From: Christiangramia portivictoriae DSM 23547 | GTDB lineage: Bacteria > Bacteroidota > Bacteroidia > Flavobacteriales > Flavobacteriaceae | Length of the DNA: 64,000 bases | Assembly: GCF_000423045.1 (NCBI RefSeq) | Contig: NZ_AUHF01000008.1 | Span: 186,001 to 250,000 of the forward strand | Direction of reading: 5' to 3' | In this document: one piece after another, positions 1 through 8,980 of the stretch | How positions within the stretch are numbered: the stretch's first letter is position 1 | Layout of the letters: each line of letters starts with the position of its first letter | The notes under the pieces: model-generated | The model's input: the letters and a program-made list of their open reading frames with translations, nothing else | Database searches by the model: none | Told to the model about the DNA's origin: nothing | Made by a program: the position numbers and the translations under genes

Positions 1-2
1 TA

Positions 3-1211
3 AAGGTTTTTAATAAAAATTTCTTTAAAACATTAAATGATGAAAAAATTACATGGAAACTTCTTGAAAATGGAAAAAGTATAGATTCAGGAAAGATTTC
101 TATAAATAACCTTAAGCCTAGAACAAAGCAGGATTTTCAAATAAAATTCGATAAAACCTCTTCAAAAATTGAACTTATATTACAGGTATTCCTAAAAACA
201 AGTTCAGACGAAGAACTATTACCGGCAAATCACCTATTGGCTTTTGAGGAATTTGTAATATCAGCATTTAAAGGATCAGGTTTCAAACTTGTAAACAACG
301 ATGGAGTAAATATTATTTCCCAATCAGACAACTTTATAATTAAAGGAAAAAATTTCCAACTGAATTTGGATAAAGTTTCCGGGGAAATCAAGGAATGGAA
401 ATATAATAATCAATTGATTACCAATGAGCCCATACAATTAAATTTTTGGCGTGCCCCAACAGATAATGACCTAGGAAACGGAATGGATAAATGGGCTAAA
501 ATATGGAAAACGGCTACGTATAATTACACTTCAAAACTAATTAAACAACCAGTGCTTAACGATAAAAGAGTTGCTTTTGAGGTGGCTTATGCGCTTCCTG
601 AAAATATTGCGAAGGTAAATGTAGCTTACGAAGTAAATTCAGATGGTGATCTTAAAATCAACTATAAATTTGAACCGCTCAAAAAAGAGTTACCAAATAT
701 TCCAAGAATTGGAATGTATATGATTTTACCAAACGATTTTAAAGATTTAAGTTGGTATGGAAAAGGACCAGAAGAATCTTATTGGGATCGCAAAACGGGT
801 CAACAAACCGGTATTTATTCAGGTAGAATTGAAGATCAATTTCATAGGTACCTAAGACCTCAGGAAACCGGAAACAAAACCGATGTTAGATGGATAAGGC
901 TGGAATCTGAGAACCTTTCTCTTTCAGTATATGCGACGAACTCTTTATTAAATTCAAGTATATGGCCATTTAAAATGGCAGAAATTGATTTAGAAGAAAA
1001 TGAAAAAGCCGCATCTGCTTCCGGACTAGTACCTGTAACTAAAAAACATGGAGCTGATATAAAATTGGGGGAAACTTTACAATGGAATATAGATTATTTG
1101 CAAATGGGTGTGGGAGGTGATACTTCCTGGGGGAGACTAGTTCATCCGGAGTATACTATTAAGCCGAATCCCTATTCATATAGTTTTATTATTCAACCAA
1201 ACCTGAAATAA
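3..1211 (+). CDS. Glycoside hydrolase family 2 beta-galactosidase, C-terminal part (5' end outside window)
   Basis: The reading frame is open from base 3 to the stop at 1209-1211, so the 402 visible residues are the C-terminal part of a longer protein. A TTG at 237 is inside the gene and is not its start. The sequence matches the C-terminal region of LacZ-type GH2 enzymes: a beta-sandwich domain, then the beta-galactosidase small-chain domain with the RAPTDND signature (visible residue about 150) and the motif WYGKGPEESYWDR. The active-site TIM barrel lies upstream of the window. Related enzymes hydrolyse beta-galactosides or similar glycans in the periplasm. The exact substrate cannot be read from this fragment. 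A decayed relative of this gene lies at about 8981-9175. Confidence 0.9.
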   Translation, partial: KVFNKNFFKTLNDEKITWKLLENGKSIDSGKISINNLKPRTKQDFQIKFDKTSSKIELILQVFLKTSSDEELLPANHLLAFEEFVISAFKGSGFKLVNNDGVNIISQSDNFIIKGKNFQLNLDKVSGEIKEWKYNNQLITNEPIQLNFWRAPTDNDLGNGMDKWAKIWKTATYNYTSKLIKQPVLNDKRVAFEVAYALPENIAKVNVAYEVNSDGDLKINYKFEPLKKELPNIPRIGMYMILPNDFKDLSWYGKGPEESYWDRKTGQQTGIYSGRIEDQFHRYLRPQETGNKTDVRWIRLESENLSLSVYATNSLLNSSIWPFKMAEIDLEENEKAASASGLVPVTKKHGADIKLGETLQWNIDYLQMGVGGDTSWGRLVHPEYTIKPNPYSYSFIIQPNLK

Positions 1212-1329
1212 TAAAAATACTCAATACGCATATTTGATGGGCTACAATTTTATTGATGTTTAGAATTATATTATTCTTTTTAAACTTTAATAGGAATTAG
1301 CCTTGCGATATTTAAAACAAAAATTAATT

Positions 1330-1548
1330 ATGGGCCGACCATCGACAAAACCGAAAGATTTAAGGGACGGATATTACATTGAGGTTCGAAATAAAAATAA
1401 AAAAAATGGCGTCAAGATTAGAAGAGACACCAAAGAGCAACTCCAGCTGGTCATTGAAGAATATAAAAAAATAAAAGATGTGTTAATTCTAGGGAGATTC
1501 AAGAATGGAAAAATGATTGAAATCCCAGATCTCAAGCATCCAAAATAG
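1330..1548 (+). CDS. Small conserved-looking protein of unknown function, 72 aa
   Basis: I do not recognise a named family. The frame is open from a TTG at 1303, but the ATG at 1330 gives a cleaner start (MGRPSTKPKD). The protein is basic in its first half (many Lys/Arg, IEVRNKNKKNG) and has a compact C-terminal half with IEEYKK and GKMIEIPDL. No membrane segment or signal peptide is visible. A fragment with the same C-terminus (IEEYK...GKMIEIPDL, then stop) occurs at 9179-9280 beside a GH2 relic. The gene pair therefore existed twice, which supports this being a real gene linked to the GH2 gene. Function is unknown. Confidence 0.6.
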   Translation: MGRPSTKPKDLRDGYYIEVRNKNKKNGVKIRRDTKEQLQLVIEEYKKIKDVLILGRFKNGKMIEIPDLKHPK

Positions 1549-1640
1549 AACTTTATAATACTTCTATACCGTTTTTATTTTTCCAAGCAGCTAAGAATTT
1601 AACTCCTTTCTATTGATTTTAATAGATAGGATGATAAATT

Positions 1641-1675
1641 AAAAAGCCCGGAAACATAGTGTTTACGGGCTTTTA
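1641..1675 (+). terminator. Rho-independent terminator after the 72-aa gene
   Basis: AAAAGCCCG and CGGGCTTTT form a perfect stem around a short A/T-containing loop, with the run of T forming the 3' side. It lies about 95 bases after the stop of the small gene on the plus strand. Confidence 0.75.
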
Positions 1676-1989
1676 TAAGAATTTAATAAACGCTTATTGG
1701 AGAAATAGGATCTATTCTTCTATTACTTTGACATACATTAAGGATATATAATTATCCATATAAATTATAAGAAGTAGCTGAGAAAAAAAATTAAAGAAAC
1801 AAAGGCGAATGCTCTTTAGCTTTAGATATAATTGACTAATTAAATGCATTATTACCACCATAAATAATTCACAGACGATTGGATTACAACGTTTTTTTGT
1901 AAGAAAAACTATCTAGGTTACTATTAAATTCCTTTGAAGGAAAAACTCAGGTTAAGAGCCTAAAAACAACCCGCTGATAACCAATTTAT
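1676..1989. other. AT-rich intergenic stretch without a recognisable gene
   Basis: This interval separates the plus-strand terminator from the 3' end of the minus-strand hydroxyproline operon. It contains only short AT-rich inverted repeats (for example GTTTTT...AAAAAC near 1890). I see no gene-sized reading frame, tRNA or strong terminator for the operon here. Confidence 0.5.
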
Positions 1990-2868
1990 CTAATATAAAA
2001 TAGTTCTCTCATTTTGAAACTGTGTACGAAATTGCGAAGGGGTGCTGTTTTTAACTTTTTTAAACTGCCGGTTAAAATTAGATAAATTCTGAAATCCTAC
2101 ATCGTAACCAATTTGTTCAATGTTCAAATCTTCCTTTATCAGTAAAACACAGGCATTTTCAATTCGTACCTCATTTAGAAACTGAACATACGTTTTCCCG
2201 GTCCTTTCCTTAAAATATCGGCTAAACTGGGATTTACTCAGATTTGCCTTTTCGGCTACATTTTCAACCAAAATATTCGTTGCATAGTTTGAAAAGGTAT
2301 AATTGATCACTTTATTGAGACGATCATATCCTTTTTCATTCAAGGTTGGTGATAGGCCAGTAGCATTTAAGAATTCGTAATTTTCATCATTAAACTGACT
2401 CAATATTTTCAACAATTGAATCACTCTTCCCTCATTTGTTGCTGAGCGCATATCGAGCATCATTTGTTCCAGATTAAATTCAGAATTTCGACGTAGCTTT
2501 ATTACTCTTTTTGCATTTAGCAATAGGTTTCGTATTTCCCTCAATTCAGGGACTTCAAAAAAAGATTCTCCAAAGCTATTATAACTAAAGAAAATTGAAA
2601 GACCTTTTATTCCAGGGGAATCGGATTCATAATATTTTGCTGAACTCTTTATTAAATGTGGTACATCCTGACCTATAAAATATAAATCTCCTTCTTCAAA
2701 CTTGACAACATTCGTTCCTCCATAAAATAAACCGGTTCCCTTTTCAATAAGTGTAATCTGATATTCCGGGTGGTAATGCAGTTTACCATAAAAATACTTT
2801 CCGGCTTCTTCCTGGACACGGATCGCTTTATTCTCAGTTTTTGGTATTTTGAAATAAATAGGCTTCAT
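1990..2868 (-). CDS. AraC-family transcriptional regulator
   Basis: 292 aa. The N-terminal half looks like a cupin sensory domain (residues about 20-110, HYHPEYQITLIEKGTG). The C-terminal 100 residues form the AraC double helix-turn-helix (VENVAEKANLSKSQFSRYF..., then IEQIGYDVGFQNLSNFNRQFKK). It is the last gene of the minus-strand hydroxyproline operon, 9 nt after the peptidase gene. It is therefore most simply a local activator responding to hydroxyproline or a pathway intermediate. That role is inferred from position; the ligand cannot be read from the sequence. Confidence 0.9.
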   Translation of the reverse strand: MKPIYFKIPKTENKAIRVQEEAGKYFYGKLHYHPEYQITLIEKGTGLFYGGTNVVKFEEGDLYFIGQDVPHLIKSSAKYYESDSPGIKGLSIFFSYNSFGESFFEVPELREIRNLLLNAKRVIKLRRNSEFNLEQMMLDMRSATNEGRVIQLLKILSQFNDENYEFLNATGLSPTLNEKGYDRLNKVINYTFSNYATNILVENVAEKANLSKSQFSRYFKERTGKTYVQFLNEVRIENACVLLIKEDLNIEQIGYDVGFQNLSNFNRQFKKVKNSTPSQFRTQFQNERTILY

Positions 2869-2877
2869 ACCCGAATA

Positions 2878-4092
2878 TCAATCATTATAACCAAAAGGAT
2901 CTTCTATACTTTTGGCTGGCTCGGTGAACCAAACCGGGCCATTTTCATCAATATAAACATGGTCTTCAAGACGAACGCCAAATTCATTTTCAACACAAAT
3001 CATTGGCTCTATACTAAAACACATACTTTCTTTGAGCTTAATAGAATTATCTTTTACAATATACGGATGCTCATGGATCTCTATACCAATCCCATGCCCA
3101 ACTCTATGCGGAAGTCCCGGCAATTGGTATTGCGGCCCTAAATTGTTTTTCTCTAAAAATTTCCTGGTTTGATCATCTATTATTCCACAGGCACTATTTT
3201 CCTGTATCGCTGAAAAAGCTGCAAATTGTGCATCTCTCTCTACCTGCCAGATCTTTCGCTGTTTGTCATTCGGTTTCCCAAAAAAATAGGTGCGTGTAAT
3301 ATCTGAAATATAGCCGTTAAATTCACAACCGGTATCCACTAGAACAATATCGTCCATTTCCAGATCCTTGGGATTCTTTACTCCGTGTGGAAAACTGGTA
3401 TCTTTTCCAAAAAGAACAATGCAAAAGTAAGAGCCATTTTTAGCTCCCATTTTTTTATGTGCTTTATCTATAAAATCCACTACTTCTGCCGTAGAAATGC
3501 CAATTCTCAAAATACGGGCGGCAGCTTTTTGCACCTCCATGGTTATATTCATGGCATATTGGATATTCTTGATTTCAGCTTTAGATTTATACATTCGGCA
3601 TTCCATGAATAGTTGTTCTGCCGAAAACTGTCTGGCATTCTGAATATGCCGGGTAAAACCATCACTTATCCTGAAAGCAGTTGTGTCGTCTATACCCAAC
3701 CTAAATTCATTTTTTATAGCAATCTTTTCGGAAATTACCTCGAACACATTTTCATGTTCTTCCCAGGCTAAAATTTCACCTTGTACTCCCATAAAATCTT
3801 TAATAGTTCCGATCTCAAAATCTGGAACTATATATATCAGGGTTTCATCTGGAAGAAGCAGGGCGCCAACCAGACGTTCAGAAGGAGACCACCTGGTTCC
3901 TGTAAAATAATAAAGATTTGGCCCGGCATTAATATAAATCATGTCTACTGATTCTTTTTGCATCAGTTTGCAAAGTTTCTGTAGCCGTTCGTTGAAGCCA
4001 TCCTGTGCAACAGGATTTGGCGCGCCAGGTATAGGTTTTAACTTATTAAGTTCCTTTTCTATTGTACTTCCGCCAATTCCGTTTTTCAACAT
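2878..4092 (-). CDS. M24-family metallopeptidase (Xaa-Pro dipeptidase/aminopeptidase P type)
   Basis: 404 aa with a creatinase-like N-terminal domain (about 35-160) and a pita-bread M24 catalytic domain. The five metal ligands are present: D253 and D264 (VDTGCEFNGYISDITRT), H333 (RVGHGIGIE), E362 (SIEPM) and E376 (RLEDHV). No signal peptide is seen, so it should act in the cytoplasm. Family members cleave peptide bonds before (iminopeptide) proline or in X-Pro dipeptides. It sits in the hydroxyproline operon, 9 nt from each neighbour. A role in releasing hydroxyproline from imported collagen-type or plant-wall peptides is a reasonable inference. The exact specificity (X-Pro, X-Hyp or another) is not shown. 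Confidence 0.9.
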   Translation of the reverse strand: MLKNGIGGSTIEKELNKLKPIPGAPNPVAQDGFNERLQKLCKLMQKESVDMIYINAGPNLYYFTGTRWSPSERLVGALLLPDETLIYIVPDFEIGTIKDFMGVQGEILAWEEHENVFEVISEKIAIKNEFRLGIDDTTAFRISDGFTRHIQNARQFSAEQLFMECRMYKSKAEIKNIQYAMNITMEVQKAAARILRIGISTAEVVDFIDKAHKKMGAKNGSYFCIVLFGKDTSFPHGVKNPKDLEMDDIVLVDTGCEFNGYISDITRTYFFGKPNDKQRKIWQVERDAQFAAFSAIQENSACGIIDDQTRKFLEKNNLGPQYQLPGLPHRVGHGIGIEIHEHPYIVKDNSIKLKESMCFSIEPMICVENEFGVRLEDHVYIDENGPVWFTEPAKSIEDPFGYND

Positions 4093-4101
4093 ATTGATAT
4101 T

Positions 4102-5349
4102 TTAAATTTTTCGATCTGGGCTAAAAGGATTGATATCCATTGATAATTTTTTCTCTGAAATGATTTCCGAAACCAATTTGCCTGTGGCTGGCCCCAAACT
4201 CCAGCCCATCATGGCGTGTCCGGTAGCAAAAATCAGGTTTTTAACAGCCTTGCTCCTACCAATATAGGGTAAACCATCTGGAGAACATGGTCTCAATCCA
4301 GATTTAGCATTGCTTATATCCTCTTCATCAATTTTTAAACCTTTATAATATCCTTCCGCAGCATTTGCGATAGTTTCTACACGATTTTTTGAAATTCTTT
4401 CATTAAGTCCCGAAAGTTCCATAGTGCCGGCAAATCTTGTGAAACCGTTCATAGGGGTTACTGCTACCCTAGCCTCTATCAAAATAGTGGGAATACTGAT
4501 TCCAGTGGATTTCTCTACATTAAAACTATATCCTTTTCCGGCTTCTAGTGAAAGTGGAATCTTTAACTTTTTTGCAAGTTTCGAAGTCCAGGTTCCCGCG
4601 GCAATAATTACCTCATCGGCCGGAATTTCTCTAAGACCAGTTTTTACAGTATTAATTCTACCACTATTTATTTTGAAATCCTCCACTTCCTCATTCAATA
4701 TAAAATTCACCCCTTGCTTTTTTAGAAAAGCTTTCATATCCCTCATAAAATCATTAGGAGTCATATGCGCATCTGAGTCATAAAAATAAGCTCCGTTTAC
4801 ATTAAAATCTACATTCGGCTCCAACAATTTAAGTTCTTCTTTATTTAGGTGCTTCACCTTTAATCCCCGCTTTAAGGCTATTTCAGCTACTTCCCCTTCC
4901 TCATCGCCTGTTTCAGCCAGTTTATAACACATTAAAAGCCCCTTTTTATTAAATTCGAAATCAAAATCTGAAGATTCTTTCATTGCCTGATATAAATCCC
5001 TGCTCATAAGATTAATTTTCAAAATTGCAGGAATGGATTGATCTACTCTTTTCTGAGTCGCAGACCTTTTAAAAGACCAGGCCCATTTTATAAAATCCAT
5101 ATCCGATCTGGGTTTTACATAAAAAGGACTGTTTTTATTCAGCATCCATTTTAAACCTTTGGTGATTATCCCAGGAGAACTAAGCGGAATAAAATGGCTA
5201 GGGGTTATATAGCCGGCATTTATGAAACTGGCCCCCGAAGAAAAGTCATTGCGATCTATAATCGTCACCTCGTGGCCCTCCTTATACAGATAATAAGCGA
5301 TATTTAGGCCGATTATACCTCCTCCAATAATTAGGCATTGTTTATTCAT
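4102..5349 (-). CDS. FAD-dependent D-amino-acid oxidoreductase, probable D-hydroxyproline dehydrogenase
   Basis: 415 aa DAO/DadA-type flavoprotein. The N-terminal dinucleotide-binding motif IIGGGIIGLNIAYYL (residues 7-21) is followed by a conserved acidic/aromatic stretch. A C-terminal FAD motif (SGLRPCSPDGLPYIG, then ATGHAMMGWSLGPATG) completes the fold. In this operon it should oxidise cis-4-hydroxy-D-proline, the epimerase product, to 1-pyrroline-4-hydroxy-2-carboxylate, passing electrons to the respiratory chain or to oxygen. The family also contains D-alanine and glycine oxidases, so the substrate is assigned from the adjacent epimerase and deaminase genes. The gap to the epimerase gene is 16 nt. 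Confidence 0.88.
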   Translation of the reverse strand: MNKQCLIIGGGIIGLNIAYYLYKEGHEVTIIDRNDFSSGASFINAGYITPSHFIPLSSPGIITKGLKWMLNKNSPFYVKPRSDMDFIKWAWSFKRSATQKRVDQSIPAILKINLMSRDLYQAMKESSDFDFEFNKKGLLMCYKLAETGDEEGEVAEIALKRGLKVKHLNKEELKLLEPNVDFNVNGAYFYDSDAHMTPNDFMRDMKAFLKKQGVNFILNEEVEDFKINSGRINTVKTGLREIPADEVIIAAGTWTSKLAKKLKIPLSLEAGKGYSFNVEKSTGISIPTILIEARVAVTPMNGFTRFAGTMELSGLNERISKNRVETIANAAEGYYKGLKIDEEDISNAKSGLRPCSPDGLPYIGRSKAVKNLIFATGHAMMGWSLGPATGKLVSEIISEKKLSMDINPFSPDRKI

Positions 5350-5365
5350 GATTAATACTTATTTC

Positions 5366-6373
5366 TTAGATTACCTGAAATCCGAAAGCATATGGATCTT
5401 TTTCGTCAATCGTAATAGTATTACGTCCGAAGACCTTTGCCCAACCCTTTATGCTCGGGATAATTGCGGGATGATTCCCTATGCTTGTTTCCTTCTCAAT
5501 CTTTCCTGTAAATTTTGAACCTATAAAACTTTCATGAATAAAGTCTTCTCCGGCTTTTAATTTACCACGCATATATAATTGCGCCATTCTTGCTGAAGTT
5601 CCGGTTCCGCAGGGAGAGCGATCTATAGCTTTATCCCCGTAAAATACCGCGTTTCTACCATGGGATTTAGAGTCTATAACATTTCCCGTCCATAACAGGT
5701 GACTTACATTTCGTATGGTGTCATTCTCAGGATGAATAAAATGATCTGGATATTTCTCGTTGATTTTCTGTCTCAGATATTGACTGTAACGCACTATTTC
5801 AGAAGCGGAATAGTTCTGAAGTCCGTGATAGTTCTTATGGGGATCTACTATTGCATAGTAATTCCCTCCATAGGCGACGTCAAACTTTAATTCGCCCAAT
5901 CCGGGGCAATTAATCGTTAGATCTTTAAAAGCTAAATAACTTTTTACATTCGTTAATTTTACCCAATCTACTTTATTCCCTGTTTGCTGATAATCAATCT
6001 CTACCAGACCGGCGGGTGCTTCCATCCTGATTTTACCAGGAACCTTTGGGCTAATGAGCCCTTCTTCTATGGCAATAGTAATGGTTCCAATGGTGCCATG
6101 CCCACACATGGGAAGACAGCCGCTAGTCTCGATAAAAAGAATGGCAAAATCGTTATCAGAATCATGAGGCGGATAAATCATACTACCACTCATCATATCA
6201 TGACCGCGTGGTTCGAACATCAAACCTTTTCGAATCCAGTCATATTCCTTTATAAAATGCTGGCGTTTCTCACTCATATTTGATCCTTCTAAAAGAGGAA
6301 TACCTGATTTTATAAGACGTACAGGATTTCCACAGGTGTGGGCATCTATACATTCAAAACTTTGATAGATCAT
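5366..6373 (-). CDS. 4-hydroxyproline 2-epimerase (proline racemase family)
   Basis: 335 aa. Both catalytic cysteines are present: C90 in CLPMCGHGT and C255 in DRSPCGTGTSA. The Cys/Cys pair distinguishes racemases and epimerases from trans-3-hydroxyproline dehydratases of the same family, which have Thr at the second site. Family knowledge gives the reaction trans-4-hydroxy-L-proline to cis-4-hydroxy-D-proline, the first step of bacterial hydroxyproline degradation. The neighbouring oxidase, deaminase and dehydrogenase favour hydroxyproline over proline as substrate. It is a cytoplasmic protein. Gaps of 16-20 nt to its neighbours indicate one transcript. Confidence 0.92.
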   Translation of the reverse strand: MIYQSFECIDAHTCGNPVRLIKSGIPLLEGSNMSEKRQHFIKEYDWIRKGLMFEPRGHDMMSGSMIYPPHDSDNDFAILFIETSGCLPMCGHGTIGTITIAIEEGLISPKVPGKIRMEAPAGLVEIDYQQTGNKVDWVKLTNVKSYLAFKDLTINCPGLGELKFDVAYGGNYYAIVDPHKNYHGLQNYSASEIVRYSQYLRQKINEKYPDHFIHPENDTIRNVSHLLWTGNVIDSKSHGRNAVFYGDKAIDRSPCGTGTSARMAQLYMRGKLKAGEDFIHESFIGSKFTGKIEKETSIGNHPAIIPSIKGWAKVFGRNTITIDEKDPYAFGFQVI

Positions 6374-6393
6374 CTAAATACTTATTTAATGAA

Positions 6394-7899
6394 CTAAGGA
6401 AGTAATGCTTCTGGAAAGTCCTGAAAACTTATTGGTCTCAGCCATCTATTGATCGCTGAAATTCCTACGGAAGTAAACCTGCTATCGGTAGAGGCAGGAT
6501 AAGGCCCACCATGTGTCATTGCCGGTGAAACTTCAACTCCAGTGGGCATACTATTGAAAATTATCCTACCTGCTTTATGCTGAATTAACTGTACCGTCTT
6601 TTTAAGATCACTAAATTCTTCTTCCTCAGCGATCAGACTGGCTGTAAGTTGCCCCTGTAAACTTTCTACCGCTTTATTTAATTCTTCCAGATTATCACAT
6701 GTAACCAACATGGTGAACGGGCCAAATACCTCTTCCTGCAGTCTATTGTTTTCAAAGAAATTTTTAGCATTTATTTTTACGATAATTCCTGCTACCATAT
6801 TTCCATCCTTATCTCCAGCTTCGCTTAATACAGTAATATTAGAATTAGATATAAAATCATTCTTTACCTTGATAAAAGCCTGTTTAATTCCTTGGTTTAA
6901 CATACATTGCTCATCGATCTGGGAATTGGCCGACACCAGTTCTTTCTCAAAATCGGCTAGCTTATCATTTTCCACAGTAAAAATTATCCCCGGACTCGTA
7001 CAAAATTGACCTGCTCCAAGATTAAAAGAGCCGGCAAGTTGCTGTGCAATCTCCTTACCTCTTTTCTCCATCGCTGCTGCACTAACTATTACAGGGTTTA
7101 CACTACCCATTTCAGCAAATACCGGGATTGGCTCTTCCCTTTTTGCAGCAAGATCATACAAGGCACGTCCCGCTTTCAAACTTCCGGTAAAACCAACCCC
7201 TTTAATTTTGGGATGCTTTACCAAAAATGTCCCTACTTCTATGTTATTGCTATTTAAATGTGAAAAAACACCATCTGGCATTCCAGTTTTCTTCGCAGCT
7301 TGGATAATTGCTGAAGCTACCAGTTCTCCAGTAGCCGGGTGCGAAGGATGCCCCTTCACCACTACCGGACAACCCGCTGCTAATGCACTGGCTGTATCAC
7401 CTCCAGCTGTGGAAAAAGCCAGTGGGAAATTGCTGGCACCAAAAACCGCTATTGGGCCAATTGGAATGCTAGTAAGAAGCAAGGCTGGTTTTGGCATTGG
7501 AATTCTTTTAGGATCTGCCTTATCTTCAAAACTGTTTTTCCAATTCTCATTTTTAATATAAGAAGCAAATGCGTTTAATTGTCCTATAGTCCTGCCCATT
7601 TCTCCTTTTGCCCTTGCTTCGGGTAAACCAGTTTCCCGGCAATAAGTTATAATCAATTCATCACCTAATTCTAAAATCTCGTGACCAATTGCTTCCAAAA
7701 ATCCGGCTCTTTCTTCTACAGTTTTAGCTGAATATTCTAAGAAAGAAATTTGGGCTTTTTTAACCGCCTGATTTACCTCTTGATTTGTAGCAATATGAAA
7801 TTTTTCATTTTTTTCTTCAGTTGCCGGATTAATTGATTCAAATACGGAAGTGTTTTCCGCAGAGAGCTCATAGCCCACATAATTTTTTCCTGTTAACAT
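6394..7899 (-). CDS. Aldehyde dehydrogenase, probable 2-oxoglutarate semialdehyde (2,5-dioxovalerate) dehydrogenase
   Basis: 501 aa NAD(P)-dependent aldehyde dehydrogenase. Visible key residues are K182 (VVKGHPSHP), the GFTGS coenzyme motif (236-240), the general-base E263 (FAEMGSVNP) and the nucleophile C300 (GQFCTSPG). The GHP, FAEMGSVNP and GQFCTSPG versions of these motifs resemble the 2-oxoglutarate-semialdehyde dehydrogenase subgroup. In the pathway it would convert 2,5-dioxopentanoate to 2-oxoglutarate, feeding the TCA cycle and the glutamate dehydrogenase encoded at 12081. It lies 15 nt downstream of the deaminase gene and is co-transcribed with it. Confidence 0.9.
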   Translation of the reverse strand: MLTGKNYVGYELSAENTSVFESINPATEEKNEKFHIATNQEVNQAVKKAQISFLEYSAKTVEERAGFLEAIGHEILELGDELIITYCRETGLPEARAKGEMGRTIGQLNAFASYIKNENWKNSFEDKADPKRIPMPKPALLLTSIPIGPIAVFGASNFPLAFSTAGGDTASALAAGCPVVVKGHPSHPATGELVASAIIQAAKKTGMPDGVFSHLNSNNIEVGTFLVKHPKIKGVGFTGSLKAGRALYDLAAKREEPIPVFAEMGSVNPVIVSAAAMEKRGKEIAQQLAGSFNLGAGQFCTSPGIIFTVENDKLADFEKELVSANSQIDEQCMLNQGIKQAFIKVKNDFISNSNITVLSEAGDKDGNMVAGIIVKINAKNFFENNRLQEEVFGPFTMLVTCDNLEELNKAVESLQGQLTASLIAEEEEFSDLKKTVQLIQHKAGRIIFNSMPTGVEVSPAMTHGGPYPASTDSRFTSVGISAINRWLRPISFQDFPEALLP

Positions 7900-7914
7900 A
7901 TCTTATAATTTCTA

Positions 7915-8829
7915 TTAAACAGATAAATATTCTTCAACATTTGGCCGAGATGCCATGGCTGTATCTATGATATTCTGAACGTTTTCACGCTCTTTACCAT
8001 TTAAAGATAAACGCGGTGCTCGCACGTTCTCGGTTCCAATTCCCGTGGCTACTTCAGCCATCTTAATATTCTGAACCAATTTTGCATTGATATCCAGCTC
8101 TAAAACTGGCAGAAACCAACGATATATTTTTAATGCTTCTTCAATCCTACCAGCTTTAACGAGATTATAAATAGCGACCGTTTCTTTTGGAAAGGCACAT
8201 ACCAATCCAGCCACCCAACCATCAGCTCCCATCACTAAACTTTCCAAGGCTATAGTATCTACCCCACTTAAAATCTTAAGCCTATCTCCAAATCGATTAA
8301 TTATCCTGCTGATATTCGAAGTATCTCGTGTAGATTCTTTTACAGCCTGAATATTGTCTTGTTTGAGTAGTTCTTCGAACATATCAAGACTAACCTCGAT
8401 TTTATAATCTACAGGATTATTGTAAACCATAATTGGAAGAGAGGTACTCTTAGCAGTTTCCTTGTAATATTCTACAGTTTCCCTATCATCTGCTAAATAG
8501 CGCATTGGGGGAAGCATCATTAGGCCTGAAGCTCCGTCTTGTTCAGCAGTTTCTGCAGCCTGGATGGCTCCTTTTGTAGATTGTTCAGCAATATTCATAA
8601 TTACAGGAATGCGATCGCCAACAATTTCTTTTGTAAATCTGGTTAACTCCCGTTTTTCTTCAGCCAGTAGTGTACTTGCCTCGCCTAAGGTTCCACCGAG
8701 GATAATTCCATTTACCCCTGCATTCAGCTGGGCGTGAATGTTCTTTTTGAACATATCCAAGTCTAGATTATCATCTGCCGTAAATTTGGTGGTAACAGCG
8801 GGCATGACCCCTTTCCATGTAATTTCCAT
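7915..8829 (-). CDS. DapA-family lyase/deaminase, probable 1-pyrroline-4-hydroxy-2-carboxylate deaminase
   Basis: 304 aa class I aldolase-like (beta/alpha)8 barrel of the DapA/N-acetylneuraminate lyase family. The Schiff-base lysine is K164 (AVKESTRD) and the catalytic tyrosine is Y136 (MVYNNPVDY). GGTLGEASTL takes the place of the usual GTTGE loop. In hydroxyproline operons this family member removes ammonia from 1-pyrroline-4-hydroxy-2-carboxylate to give 2,5-dioxopentanoate. The true biosynthetic DapA of this genome is at 53612-54487, so this copy is catabolic. It is the first gene of the six-gene operon; the promoter should lie in 8830-8980. Confidence 0.88.
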   Translation of the reverse strand: MEITWKGVMPAVTTKFTADDNLDLDMFKKNIHAQLNAGVNGIILGGTLGEASTLLAEEKRELTRFTKEIVGDRIPVIMNIAEQSTKGAIQAAETAEQDGASGLMMLPPMRYLADDRETVEYYKETAKSTSLPIMVYNNPVDYKIEVSLDMFEELLKQDNIQAVKESTRDTSNISRIINRFGDRLKILSGVDTIALESLVMGADGWVAGLVCAFPKETVAIYNLVKAGRIEEALKIYRWFLPVLELDINAKLVQNIKMAEVATGIGTENVRAPRLSLNGKERENVQNIIDTAMASRPNVEEYLSV

Positions 8830-8980
8830 AATTCATTTTTAAGATTATATGCAAATATTCAAGCAATTAGCGGCATTTATCTCTTAAAAATACTTATATA
8901 ATGGTACTATAATGCTGATAGTTGTTTGGATAAAATACTTTGTTATTCTTCGCCATCTTCTTTTAGTTCTAAAGTTTAAA

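Noticed and set aside
8840-8885. Sigma-54 or TAnnTTTG promoter of the hydroxyproline operon
   Set aside because: AATATTTG and TTGCAT occur on the minus strand, but the GG element or the -33 box is lacking.
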